Positions 40,568 through 52,393 of a DNA stretch of 64,000 nt are shown here, piece after piece. Origin of the DNA: Pithys albifrons albifrons. Its lineage: Eukaryota > Chordata > Aves > Passeriformes > Thamnophilidae. The DNA lies in the NCBI RefSeq assembly GCF_047495875.1, contig NC_092474.1, positions 15,683,351 to 15,747,350 of the forward strand, written 5' to 3'. Positions within the stretch are counted from its first letter, which is position 1, and each line of letters opens with the position of its first letter. Position numbers and translations under genes: made by a program. Below the pieces are notes generated by a model. That model did not search any database. It had not been told where the DNA came from and saw nothing but the letters and a program-made list of their open reading frames with translations.

Positions 40568-41475
40568 TCACTGGTGGGTCCGTTGGTGTCCGGTCAAGTT
40601 CGAGCTGTGGGTAAAGCCCTTCCCACACTCGTCACACCTGTGAGGCCTCTCCCCGCTATGGAGGCGCCGGTGTCTGATGAGGCTGCAGTTCTGCCTGAAG
40701 CCCTTCCCACAGTCAGTGCAGCAGAAGGGCCTCTCCTCGGTGTGTGTGCGCTGATGCAGGAGGAGATGTGAGCTGGTCCAACACCTCATCCCACGCTGGG
40801 AACACTCGTAGGGACGTTCCCCAGTGTGGATCATCTGGTGGCTGATCAGGTTGGAGCTCTGATTGAACCCCTTCCCACATTCCCTACACGTGTAAGGCCA
40901 TTCCCCAGTGTGGATGTGCTGGTGCTGGATCAGGTTGAAGCTACTGCTGAATCCTTTCCCACATGCCAAGCACTTGTAACGCTTCTCCCTGCTCTGAAGC
41001 TGCTGCTGCACCCCCAGGTCAGAGCTCTGGTTGAAGCTCTGGCCATCTTTCCCACACTGGGTGGCTCTACCCTGCTCGGAGGACCCGAAACTCGGTTGAG
41101 ATTTTCTCCTCCTGGGGCATCTCTGGCTTTTTCTCCTCAGTGACTTCCTGCTCTGTGGAGCTGTTCAAAGTGGCCTCTGCCACCAGGTTCTGCTGGGGGG
41201 ATTTGTCCTCCGTGCTCCCCGTGCTCAGCTTGGGGCCTGGGGCAGGAAGGAACAAGGACAGGGACGGAATTTGCCTCCGGCCCACAGGGAAGGCCAAGGA
41301 CATCCCCCCAAACCCGGTCCCAGCAGGACGGCGTTGGCAGCGGGGCTGTCCTGCAACCGGGGCCATGCTGGGCTGGAAGATGCAGCACAAGGGGGGGCAA
41401 AGGGGCACTGACTTCCTCCTCACCTGCCTGGGGGGCCCGGGGCATCTTCCTTTTCCTCGCAGCCTCCTCCGCCAT
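40568..41475 (-). pseudogene. C2H2 zinc-finger gene, five fingers, one damaged, one frameshift
   Basis: The first coding exon is 41,475-41,424 (MAEEAARKRKMPRAPQA), with donor GTGAGG at 41,423. The acceptor CCCCAG leads to the second exon at 41,236, with KLSTGSTEDKSPQQNLV and an acidic part, as in many bird zinc-finger proteins. Fingers follow from [10 protein letters not shown] to the stop at 40,568: five units with TGEWPY/TGERPY linkers. The third reads CSQRGMRC, lacking the second cysteine. An A run (T on the plus strand, 41,128-41,132) appears to hold one extra base that shifts frame upstream of the fingers. The product would be a nuclear DNA-binding protein. If the extra base is an assembly error the gene could be functional. 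Confidence 0.82.
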
Positions 41476-41499
41476 TCCGACACACCTTCAGAAGGATAA

Positions 41500-43993
41500 A
41501 TCCTGGTTTTTGGGGGAAAACAAGCTGTGAGTGCCTTGGGTTGGGTTGCCCAAGTCCCTCTCTAAAAGTCACTGGGCATCTTGTGTCCATAAAAATGTCC
41601 AGAACACCAAGATTTAGCTCAAGAAACCCCTCTCGGGAGCTTCTCCTCTCTGACCTCTCCCTTTTGGCATTCTGAGTGTCCCCCCTGTCTGGGCTGTTGG
41701 GGGTCTCCTGTGTGTTGGGGGTCCTCCCTCTCCAGGGTCCCCGCCCTCTCCAGGCTACCAGGGCCCCACAACCCCCTGCCCGGCCATTCCCGGCTTACCA
41801 GCCCTCACATCCCCCTTTCTTTGACTCCAGGACCACCCTGCCCTCCTTTTCCGTCTCATCCTGCCTTTCCCAGACTTCACACTCCCTTTGCCTTTCCTCT
41901 GCCATCTCCTGAACCCACCTTATTCTGGGCACAGGGACCACCTCCACCTCCAACCACCTCTCCCCACTCCCAGTCCTACCCTTCCTTACCTTGGGCCCCT
42001 CCTGATCCACCATTCCAAGGCACTGGGATGTCCCTGCCCCCCCTTACCCTACACCAACACCCCCTGGACCCCCTTTCCAGGCCATCCCACCTCTTCCAGT
42101 CCCTACACCCCCCTTTGCCTTGACTCTGGGACCCCCAGTGGCCCCACTCCTGCATTTCCCAGACCACACATCCTTTTTGGAACACTGGGGGACACCTCGA
42201 ACCCTCTTTTCTGGCCATTCTGGGTTTTCCTACATCATAACCCACATCGAGGGCCCCTGTACCCCCCTTTCCTGGGCACAGGGGACCCCTGGGCTTCCCA
42301 TCCTACTTCTTCAAGCAATTACACCCCTTCTCTTGGCCATGGGACCCCCTGAAAACCCCCTTTCCCAGCTCTGTGTCCCCCCTGCACCCCCAACATTCAA
42401 CCCCAAAAAAACCTGCCAGGAGTTCCCCTTCTCTGACCTCCCCACTTTGGGATTCTGCAGGTTCCCCTCTCTGGGGTCCCCCAGTTTAGGGATACCAGAG
42501 GGGATTTGGGGCCCCCGCAGTCCCTCCTCCCCTGACTCTCTGCTTGGGGTGTTGGTTCCCAAAGGGTCCCCTCTCTCCAGGATGCCGGGGGTCCCCAGGG
42601 TGCCCCTTCTCTGGGCTCTCCATTTCGGGGTCCCATGGGGGTCCCTGAGCACCCTGAGCAGAGAGTCAGGGCAGAAAGGACCCCTGGGACCCTCAGCATT
42701 CCTTGGAGGGATCCTGGAGAGGAGGGAATCAAAGAAACTCAATGGGTTCAGATCACAGAGTGGGGGACCCCTGAAATTCCCGGGATCTCCAGCAGCCTGG
42801 AAAAGGCAGAACCCCAGAGAGGGGCCCCAAAACACAAGGCACCCCACACAGTCTGTTCAGGGGGGACCCCCAGCACCCAAAGCACAGAGAACACAGAGAG
42901 CAAATTTGGAAATGAAATTTGGAAGTGAATCTTGGGGCTTTGAATTTCTTTGGCCTTAGTCTGCATATTTTGGGTGTTTTTTTGCCCAGTCTTGATGGTT
43001 TGGGGTTTTAGGGGATCTGTGCCAGGCACCCCCATTTGAGGGCATGGGAAGATCCCAGGATTTTCCAGCATCCAGGGATGCTCCCCAAGCAAAGCCCCTT
43101 TGGGGATGACTCCCTTTGTTTCCCACACTGTGGTTGCCCATCACTTGTTCACACCATTCCCTTTTCCAAGAACATCATCCCCAATTTCCCCCTTTCAGCT
43201 TCTAGAAAAAAACCCCAATAAATAAATCCCATTTTCCTGCTTTTTAGGGCTGCCCACGTGTCTCCCTCAGCTTCAGTTCTCTCTGTTTCAGTTGTCACTT
43301 CGAGGATCCCAGTTTGGGTGTTCTGGGGTATTTTGGGGAGTCTGATAAGGGGTTTTGGGATCCTAGTGTGGTTTGGGGGGGTCTGGGAAGGTGTTTCAAG
43401 GGTTCTGGATTGTTTGGGAGGGGTCTGGGAGGGGTTTGGGGGTCCTGCCATAGTTTGGGGGAGTCTGGGGGTAGTTTAGGAGTCCTGGGGTGGTTTGGAG
43501 TTTCTGGAAGAGAATTTAGGGGGGGTTCTGGGTGGTTTTGAGGAGTCTGGATAGAATTTAGGAGGCTCCTGGAGTGGTTTGGGGTACCTGGGAAGGTTTT
43601 GGGTCAAGGAGGTGGTTTGGGGGGAGGTTGAAGGAATCTGGGGTGGTCTTGCTTCTCTAGAATGGGGGTTTGGTAGAACTTGCAGTGGTTTAGGGGGTCT
43701 GGGACAGGATGTTGGGGAGTCTGGGTGCAGTTCGGGGGGTTCTGGGCAGTTTAGGCCGTCTGGGAGAGGTTTGGGAGGTCTGGGAGGTGGTTTAGGGGGT
43801 CTCTGGACTTTTTTTTTGGGGGGGGCGCGGGGTGTCTCAGGGGCTCCGGAGAGTTTATGAGGGAATTTGGAGCATCCTGGGGGGGCGAGAGGTGTTTGGG
43901 GGGTCCCAGGTGGGGGATTTGGGGGTCTCAGGGGTATTTTCGGGAGGGATTTGGGGCGTTCTGAGGCGGATCCCGGGGTGGGGGGAGGGGCTT
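41500..43993 (-). other. Long first intron of the zinc-finger gene, repeat-like
   Basis: This lies between the start-codon exon and the presumed first exon. It consists of degenerate C-rich then (on the plus strand) G-rich text; 43,290-43,850 is a G-run tract with TGGTTTGGGGGG-like repeats. Frames in it are compositional. Confidence 0.5.
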
Positions 43994-44280
43994 ACCCGGC
44001 TTCTTCACCGTCACGGCCAACACGGCCCCGGGGGGGGTCTCGGGGGGCCTGGGTGGGTCGGGAGGGTCCCCCAAAACCCGCCCTGAGTGTCTGAATGTCC
44101 TCCAAATCCTCCCAAATTGTCCCAAACTACTCCCAACTCGACGCCAGTACCGCACCTCTCTCCGCACGACTCCGAGTCCCGCCCTCCGTCTGCGCCACCT
44201 CTGATTGGTCGGAGTGTCCGCCCGTCACCGCTGACATCCAATCAGCGTCCAGGAATGCGGTGGCGGGAAAAACGCCCCCG
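43994..44280 (-). promoter_or_regulatory. First exon and proximal promoter of the zinc-finger gene
   Basis: A donor GTAAG at 43,995 follows GTGAAGAAGCCGG on the minus strand. It is paralogous to 32,360-32,560. Two CCAAT boxes lie upstream (GATTGGTC near 44,203 and CCAATCAGC near 44,238). Confidence 0.55.
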
Positions 44281-44309
44281 AGTTTCGCGCCAGATTAAGG
44301 CTTTGCTGT

Positions 44310-44379
44310 ACTACAACTCCCATCACGCATCGCTGCCCACTGACCAATCCCGTACTCGGGACTACAACTCCCATCACCC
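44310..44379. promoter_or_regulatory. Twin ZNF143/STAF-type sites with a CCAAT box between
   Basis: ACTACAACTCCCATCACGC at 44,310-44,328 and ACTACAACTCCCATCACCC at 44,361-44,379 match the ACTACAAyTCCCAG-type promoter motif bound by ZNF143. A CCAAT lies at 44,344-44,348. The paired spacing is 51 bp. Confidence 0.7.
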
Positions 44380-44599
44380 CCAGCGAGCCCCAAGGGCGCC
44401 CAACCCCCTCCCCGGCCCCCAAACTGCCCCAAATGCCCCCTGAGACCCCCAAAGGGCCCCCAAACCCCCCGAGACACGCCAGTTCCACCCCCCGAGCCAT
44501 GTTATTCCCCTGCCCCCTTCCCATGGGATCCTTTTCCCGGGATTTGGGGCTCCAATGGGGCACTCGGGGGGCTGGACATGTGGGGGGAGGGGGTTGGGG

Positions 44600-45300
44600 T
44601 GGAATTAAAAGAGTTTGGAATGTAATTTAAAAAATTTGTGGAACATTAAAGATATTTTTGTGATTTTTTAAGGATTTCAGATGAAATCCGGGGGATTCTA
44701 AGAGGGATTAATGTACTTTTGAGTGGAATTGAGAGATGGGGGCGGAATTAGGGATATTTTGCATGGAAATAATGAAAGTTTGGATGGAATTAGGAAGATT
44801 TGAGCGGGAAATAAGGAAATTTGAAAAATTTTTGGTGGAATTACGGAAATTCTGTGTGAAATAAATGAGATTTGGGAGATTATAGTTGGAATTTAGGGAA
44901 TTTTGTGTGACAATATTGAGGGTCTTCAGTAAAATTAAGGGGATTTGGCTTAAAATTAAAGATCAGGGGATAAATGAGCAATTTTTTTTTTGGAATTAAG
45001 AGAATTTGGGTGGAATTCATGTAAATTGGAGTAAAATCAGCAGGATTTTAATGGGTTTATAGAAATTTTAAGTGGAATTAAGGCAATTTTGAGTAGAACC
45101 AGCATGGTTTGATGTAAAGGTCAGGACATGTTTTGATGGAATTATTGAATGTTGGGTAGATTTAAGGGGGATTTTTGTGGAATTTTAGGGATTTGGGGTA
45201 AATTTGGGGGGATTTGGGATGAAAATCTGCAAAATTCTAAGAGGGATTAAAGGACTTTTGAGTGAAATTAAGTGATTTGGGGTGGAATTAGGGGGCTTGA
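44600..45300. repeat. Degenerate AT-rich minisatellite
   Basis: Imperfect copies of a TTTGGGTGGAATTAAGG-like unit, about 25-35 bp, fill this stretch. Confidence 0.65.
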
Positions 45301-45309
45301 TGCCACCAG

Positions 45310-45486
45310 AAGAAATTATGGGATTGGAGTAGATGAGATATTTTTAGCTGTAAAGTCAACAAATCCCCTTTTCCCAATGAATTCCCAAGGTCTGTGTCCT
45401 GATGGATGTTCCTCCCCCTGCACTCACCCAAGTGCCCACAGGGAACCAGGAGGGTGTGGAGACCTCCAGCCAGGTGTGTTCCCAAC
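45310..45486 (-). repeat. Paralogue of the zinc-finger gene 3' flank
   Basis: It matches 39,880-39,965 joined to 40,415-40,500 (GATGTTCC, CCAAGTGCCCAC, GGAACCAGGAGGGTGTGGAG). It is probably the tail of a lost neighbouring zinc-finger gene. Confidence 0.7.
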
Positions 45487-45690
45487 GTGGGTCACTGGGA
45501 ATGTGGCTCACCAGGTTGTTCCCAGCGTGGGTCACTGGGAATGTGGCTCACCAGGTTGTTCCCAATGTGGGTCACCAGGTTGTTCCCAACGTGGGTCACT
45601 GGGAATGTGGCTCACCAGATTGTTCCCAATGTGGGTCACCAGGTTGTTCCCAATGTGGGTCACCAGGTTGTTCCCAATGTTCCAGGTTCA
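45487..45690. repeat. Tandem repeat of 40-bp and 25-bp units
   Basis: GTGGGTCACTGGGAATGTGG alternates with GTGGGTCACCAGGTTGTTCC. Units are 40 bp or a shortened 25 bp. The founder sequence occurs once at 40,495-40,520. Confidence 0.9.
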
Positions 45691-45764
45691 GGAGGATTCT
45701 CAGCACAAAATAAAAGACACTAAAACACAGCTGAGGTAGCAAAGCAAATTTATTGGTGAGCAAA

Positions 45765-46436
45765 GCCAATGGATCCTGTTCCTTGGCACACACACAGCAC
45801 ATCCCCAGCCCTGCAATCTCCCCAGGCCAATGGATCCTGTTCCTTGGCACACACACAGCACATCCCAGCCCTGCAATCTCCCCAGGCCAATGGATCCTGT
45901 TCCTTGGCACACACACAGCACATCCCCAGCCCTGCAATCTCCTCAGGCCAATGGATCCTGTTCCTTGGCACACACACAGCACATCCCCAGCCCTGCAATC
46001 TCCCCAGGCCAATGGATCCTGTTCCTTGGCACACACACAGCACATCCCAAACCCCTGGAATGTCCCCAGGCCAATGGATCCTGTTCCTTGGCACACACAC
46101 AGCACATCCCCAGCCCTGGAATGTCCCCAGGCCAATGGATCCTGTTCCTTGACACACACACAGCACATCCCCAGCCCTGCAATCTCCCCAGGCCAATGGA
46201 TCCTGTTCCTTGGCACACACACAGCACATCCCCAGCCCTGCAATCTCCCCAGGCCAATGGATCCTGTTCCTTGGCACACACACAGCACATCCCCAGCCCT
46301 GCAATCTCCCCAGGCCAATGGATCCTGTTCCTTGGCACACACACAGCACATCCCCAGCCCTGCAATCTCCCCAGGCCAATGGATCCTGTTCCTTGGCACA
46401 CACACAGCACATCCCCACCCCTGCAATCTCCCCAGC
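45765..46436. repeat. 61-bp minisatellite, eleven copies
   Basis: CCAATGGATCCTGTTCC recurs at 45,769, 45,830, 45,890, 45,951, 46,012, 46,074, 46,135, 46,196, 46,257, 46,318 and 46,379. Each unit holds a BamHI site and a CACACACA block. Open frames on both strands across the array are repeat artefacts. Confidence 0.97.
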
Positions 46437-49400
46437 CCGCGGGGCAGGAGCAGCAGGTGCAGTGGCACTGGCGCCAGGGCAGGCAGGCAGTGCCCCTTCA
46501 GGCCCTGCCCTGCACCAAACCAGGCCCAGCGGGGCCTCCTCACCCCCAGCCCAGCCCACCCCTCCTGTCCCCTCTCTCTGCAGGGCAGCTTTGCCAGCTG
46601 CAGCACCAGCCCCTGCGTGCCCATCGCACCAGCCCAGGCTGCAGCAGCTCAAGGAGTGACTCTGGGCCAGCAGTGGCTCTGCCCTTTTTTGTCCCTGGGG
46701 CACAGCCCAAGCTCTCAGCACTTCCAGCTCTCACTGATGGCTCTTTCTCCAGGCCTGAGTTCTCCACAGGCAAACTCTGCAGAGTTTTCTCACACCACAT
46801 CAACAAGCACAACCACAGACCAAACATGACAGGCCCAGACACAGCTCTGGTCCCTGACACAAAACCTCCTCAGAATAAAAACCTTCCTCTGCCTCTGGGG
46901 ATTGGCAGGATAAGGCTTAGCCACAGTCTGTTCTGTTTCCATGCATTAGAGTTTGTCACATGATTATGGAGCACAAACTCAGGCTGGGTGGGGAATGGAT
47001 TGAGAACAGCCCTGAGAAGAAGGACTTGGGGCTGTTGATTGATGAGAAGCTCAGGCAGCCCTGCTTGGCTGGGCAGGGAAGCCACTGGCAAGAGCCCAGT
47101 GGTCCCTGAGCATCCCAGCACGGGCAGCGGCTCCTCTGGGCCAGCGAGGGGCTGGGAGAGGGGTCTGGGGCAGTGTCAGAGCCCAGAGGGACCCCCAGAA
47201 GAGTCAGATGTTGTAACTCCAGTGTGCTGGTGGGACCTGCTGGCACCTGCCTGTCTCTCACTGAAAACTTGCTGGGCTCCCTCATTCAATCTCCTTTCAG
47301 AATGGTATTTAGGGAACAGATCTGAAGCCTCCCTGCAGGGTCCCCTTTACTCCTTCAGCCCCTGACACTGCAGGGCTGACAATGATGGGCTGGGCAGCAT
47401 TTTCGGGCTCCCATGGAATGACAAGCACATCCATCTAAAATAGGCAGTGCACAAAGGCATTTCTGGAACAGATCTGATTTTTGTTATTAAAAATTTATGC
47501 TGTATAAATTTCATTTTTCATTTTTCCACCTGAATTTTATCAGTAAAATTGCAATTGTCTCTTTCAATCAGTGCCACCCACAGTGCATTTGTGACAGTGA
47601 ACTCAGTGTTTCTGTCTCAGCTGTCGCCATCAGCAGACACTGGAATGCCCACAAGCCCCTGAGCTCTAAGTCAAGGAGAGTTAGGGCCATCCAGGCCTCA
47701 TTTGCAGCACTCAAACACAGCCCTCTTGCTGGTGCTCTTGAAATAGAGTAAAATTCCAGAGGCCACCCCAGAAATTGCCTCTGTAGTGTCAAATAAAATG
47801 AAAATATCCACCCTCCCCTCCTGGATGGATCTCTGGCCAACAGTTCCTGCCCACTCCTGTGCTGGTTGCTCCTGAGTGAACTTGTTGGCAGGTCCCAAAC
47901 AGATCTTTTCAAGGGTTCCTTGTTGAGAAACTACACCCTGACACCTTTGTCTTCACCAGAGCTGTGAGAGAAAGGGCAGTGCTGGTGCCAGTCAGGGCAG
48001 GGCTGAACACTGGGGTGACTTGGCAGCTCCCTCTGCACCGTCTGTGCCACCTGCATTCCTTGGAGAAATATTTCTGCCCAAATGGAAGACAACAGAGGCC
48101 TGTTGGACACGCTGCCCCCAAAGGGGGAACTCTGAACATTGGGAATAAAACAATGACCCCTCCCAAGAGCCAAGCACAGCTTGGAGCTGTTTCCTAAAAG
48201 CATCATGTGTGATGTCCCCAGTTATGTCTCTGGGCAGGTCTGGAGGGGCTGCTCTGGGCAGGGCAGCCCTGGGGGCCCTTTGCCCACGGGCAGGGCTGCA
48301 CTCTGGGGGTTGGGGACTTGGTTCTTTGGTGTCCAGGGGCCCCTGGGAGTCCCTGAGCCGGGGTGGGGATGGTGGGCAGGGCTGGCAGGGACAGGCTGTG
48401 GTGCCTGTGACACACAAGGGCAGTGTCCCCACGGGGCAGCTCTGCCGGGCCAGCAGGTCCCGCTGTCACAGAACAGTCTGTGCTGTGGGTGGGTGCACAC
48501 ACAGGGGGGGGCTGGTGTAGGGCTGGCTGGGGGCTGGTTTAGGCCTGGCTGGGGGCTGGTTTGGGGCTGCCTTTATTCCCACACAACCACGAGTGTCCCT
48601 CTGGTTAATATTTAAATTTTAATTTGGAGAACTGGAAACTCCTCCTGGTGACAACACAGAGGGAATCCCTGGGTCTTTGCAAGCACCATCAGGGTGGAGA
48701 GAGGGACCTGCAGCAGCTCAGCCCCCAAAGCCACATCAATCAGCCCCTGCTGGCAGCTCTGCCCTCCTGCCCATCAGGGATTGCCACTGCCCAGGAGCTG
48801 CTCCCTGCTGGAAATCCAGGGGGAATCTGCTCCAGCCCCTGCCTGGAGTTGGGCTCTCATGGATTTGGGGGAGTTTTACCATGGACTCAAAAGGGGTTTA
48901 TCCCTTTTGGATGACTCACCTTGTCCCTGCAGCAGCCACACCATGTTGTCCACCAGGACCAGTGTCCCAAACCTTTCAGTTCCCAGCAGAGCCCAGAACC
49001 AGTGAGCACCTGCAATGGGACCATACTGGGAGGGAGGAAGCAGCTCTTCTTCTGTGCTCCCTGCTCTGCTTTTAATGCTCTGCCTCAGCTGCAGGTCCCC
49101 CACATCCCTCTGCTCAGTGAGGAAACCTCACAAGGTGCTCAGAAAACCCACAAGGTGCCTCTTTGTTCACTTGTCCCAGCAAAGCTGCAGAGCCTCAGAG
49201 TTCAGTCCCTCCCTCTCCTGCCCTGAGCTGCACCCAGAGGTGTCTTGGGGACGAGGAGACCCCCAAGCCAAGCCCTGGGGATGTTTGGAGTGATCCCAGA
49301 GGTGGCTGCAGGTCCCCCCAGCCCTGCTGAGCAGGTGAAGCCCTGCACAATGTTTATGGAGACTGGCTGTATTTTCCATCCTTCCCAAGGAAATGGGGTG

Positions 49401-49940
49401 ATCAGAACAAAACCTGCTGGTGCCAACACTGTGCCCCAGGCTGGGGGTGGGCAGCAAACCCTCTGGAGGGCAAAGCATTGGGCTTTGGCCACCAGCAGCT
49501 CAGGAAAAGGCACAGAAGGTCCTTTTCTTCCCCAGGATTTCCTGCAGGGAAGGGATCCAGCCCCATCAGGGACATTGGCCCCTCCAAACCCGTCCCCCCA
49601 AGCAGAGCCCCCCTGGGATGGCGCAAAGGGGCCGAGGGACGTCACTCACCGGGACCCCTCCGGGGCACAGCAGGGCTGGCACAGATGGTGGTCAGTGCCC
49701 TGTCCCTGCCCCCGGGACATTGGGATCCGGGATAACGGGGGGGTTTGGCCCCTCTGGAGCAGGAGCAGAGCCCGGCAGGGGGGTGGGCTCGGGTCCCTCC
49801 AGGCTCTGAGTCGCTGTCCATGTGTCACCGCAGCCACAGGAGCCACAAAGAGCCACTGCCGAGGGTGAAGCTGCTCCCAGGAGTGTGAAGGGGCCCTGGG
49901 GGGAGAGAGGAAGGTGCTGAAAGGGCTCCTGGAGGTACAT
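46437..49940. other. GC-rich unrecognised stretch with one CR1 scrap
   Basis: Only 46,975-47,053 is recognisable, as a CR1 fragment (AATGGATTGAGAACAGCCCTG). I see no exon I can defend in the rest. Confidence 0.4.
46975..47053 (+). repeat. Short CR1 fragment
   Basis: GGTGGGGAATGGATTGAG through GTTGATTGATGAGAAGCTC is CR1 RT-region text, 79 bp. Confidence 0.6.
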
Positions 49941-50040
49941 CCCCCTGCTCCCCCCCTCCTCCTCCTCCTTTTCCTCCTCTTCTTCCTCCTCCTCCACCAC
50001 CACCTCCTCTTCCTCCTCCTCCCTTTCACTGCCATGGACT
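49941..50040. repeat. Polypyrimidine tract
   Basis: About 90 bases of C and T on the plus strand (CTCCTCCTCC and TTCCTCCTCT blocks) with few interruptions. It could form a triplex. Confidence 0.9.
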
Positions 50041-50044
50041 AATG

Positions 50045-50445
50045 TAAGTGTCATGATGCAAATATAATAAATATTATCTACATTATTTAATCATTATTAC
50101 AATCACTAAAATAATGGTATTGCACTAGAATATAAACAAAATATTATTTTAAATAAGTTTCATTCTAATAATTTGATTATATTTCATTGCATAGGTTTTA
50201 TTTATGTGTTTATATATTTTAATATACTTTAAAATAAGTTTAATTCTGATTAATTAATTATGTTTTCATTGTGTCAATTTCATTATTTTTTATTATTTAA
50301 AATTTATTTTTATTTTTATATTTTTTATTTCTATTTTATTTTTATTCAGTTATTAATTAAACTCAGTGGTTTTTGTTGTCACTTATTAAATCTATTGCTA
50401 ATTAAATTATTCATTATTAAATTGTTGTTGATTAATTATCATCCT
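50045..50445. other. AT-rich island
   Basis: About 400 bases of TTTATTATTT-like sequence with very little GC, next to the polypyrimidine tract. Nothing coding. Confidence 0.9.
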
Positions 50446-51670
50446 GCTGTGCCCTGTGACCCCAACCCTTGGTCTGCAGAGTGTTGCCAGAGGAACAGGA
50501 AACCTTTGCACAGACCCCAAAAACTCAGGGAGAGGGATCAGGGCACAAAATGGGGCTGAAATGAAGCAAAGCTGCTTTTTATCCCAACAGGCCTTGGACA
50601 GTCCCCCCTGGGGGGTGCTGGGTGTGTTGTTCACCCGTCTCCACTCCTGCCCTGCCCTCACTCCAACCCACACTGGCTGCAGGTTCCTGCTTGGAACAGC
50701 CTTGGGCTTCTCCTGGGAAATGGAGGTGACGAGTTGTTCCAAAAATCTCTCTGGGGAGAATTTCATGGGATGCAAAGTTACTGAGTAAATGTGAATCCCA
50801 AATCCTTGGGGCACAAGTGTCCCTGTGCCCTGAACACCACCCATAACCCTCCTTGCCCCCCTGCCCATCTGCAAACCCAGGACTTTGGGGTCCTTTTCAA
50901 GCCTCCTCCTCCCTATTTCCCATTTGTGTCCCATTCTGGAGCACCACCAGCTCACAGTGCTGATCCTCACAGCTTCTCTTGCCATCAGCCCAGTTTCCCA
51001 ATTCCTTGCAGAGCCAGGAGCACAGGGAGCTCAGGGGGTGCAGCAGACTGGGACACAGGGATGGAGTGGAGTACCTGGAACCTCCTGGAATGGGCTCAGT
51101 TGCCAACCCTTGGCAGGGCTGGGAGTTGGTGGCCGTGGGACCATCCAGCCCTGGGCTCCTCCCTCAGCCTCTTCCCTCCCCTCCCAGCTGGGTTGGCTCC
51201 CCTGGGGCTTCCTGGGGCTGCTTTTGGCCACCAAGGGAGGGGCTTGGAGGCAAAACTGTACCAATTCTGAAGGTCTTCAAGCCTTTCCCTGCTCTTTTCA
51301 AGCCCAGATCTCGTTTTAGAGGCCACCAAACCCAACTCTCCCCATGAGTTTGGAAACCTCAACATGGGGATGGAGAAGCAAATGGACCCCAAAGGTAACA
51401 GTCCCAAAAGTCTTCCCAGAGTCTGAAATAAGCATTTTTCTGCCAAAATACACTCCCTGTGACACTTCTTGGCTGGAGAAGGTCCATCCCCAGGACACCT
51501 CAGATTGGCAGAAACTGTTTCCCTGGCCATGACAAGTCCTGAGAGTGACACTGATCTCTGACTCCCTCTCACATCAAGACTGAGGCAAGTCTGGCCCCAA
51601 AAAATGGCACCAGCCAGGCCTCTTGTCTAATTTTTAAAAACATATTTCTACGTTCTGCAGCCACCCCCTG
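50446..51670. other. Unrecognised stretch
   Basis: No repeat or gene identified with confidence; see the rejected lectin-like reading at 50,897-51,106. Confidence 0.35.
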
Positions 51671-52393
51671 TGTGCTGGTTTAAAGGCAAACCGGCAGGAG
51701 AAATGAACCCAACACAAAAGAGATTATAAATCAGAGTTACAATTTAATAACAATATTACAATAGATGCAATGGCACAAAGAAAAAACTGGTTTTAACTCA
51801 CAAAAACCCAGAAGTATAACCCAGACCCTTGGGGCAAAAACACAATGGGGTTTGTTGGCCCCTGTGCTGAGACCCACGTGGTTCCCTCGAGTCCAAACCA
51901 AAAGGAAGTGAAAAACCTGCTGGTGCAGATGACGGTCAGTCTGGTCGGGAGTGGTGGTCTCTTCCTGTCGAGGTTCTGCTCCTCCTCTGGATCCAACGAG
52001 TGGTCCCCAAGTCTCAGAACCCCCAAGATTATATCCCCTCAGGTCCAGGTGGGAGCACCCACTACCTCCTCCAGGGTGGGGAATTACACACTGAGTGATC
52101 TCACTCTGTGAGTCAGGGGATATTTGGAATCACTGATGGCTCATTAGCAGACATGACACCTCAGACTGGGTGTGGAGGTGCCAACGACTCCCTGGAAGGG
52201 AGTTATCACAGCTCTTACCTCACAGGTGTCTTTCACATCTAACTCACCTCCTGAGGGGTTGGGCGTGCCCTGGGCAGCGACTGCAAATGGCCCATTGTTA
52301 GCAGTTCCTGGGAAATGAATAGAGGGGGTAGAATCCACAGCTTTGGTCACACCCACACAGTGATAAACTGGTCCCACCTGCTGAACTAGGACA
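51671..52393 (-). mobile_element. Solo LTR, relative of 29,401-30,028 in opposite orientation
   Basis: On the plus strand it starts TGTGCTGGTTTAAAGG and ends CTGAACTAGGACA, 723 bp. Many blocks match the reverse of the 29,401 LTR (for instance AATGAACCC and GGGTTATACTTCTGG reversed). I find no convincing target duplication. Confidence 0.8.

Noticed and set aside
45487..46436. CRISPR-like direct repeats
   Set aside because: The units are contiguous minisatellites without unique spacers, in a vertebrate context.
45596..46963. Several frames of 320-380 codons on both strands
   Set aside because: They arise from the 61-bp minisatellite, whose unit lacks stops in several frames.
50897..51106. Minus-strand text CKELGNWADGKRSCEDQHCE, faintly like a C-type lectin domain
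   Set aside because: Too short, no other lectin motifs or splice-supported neighbours; likely chance.
51671..52393. Target duplication of the 51,671 LTR
   Set aside because: The flanks CCCTG and CCTCC do not match; I could not support a duplication.
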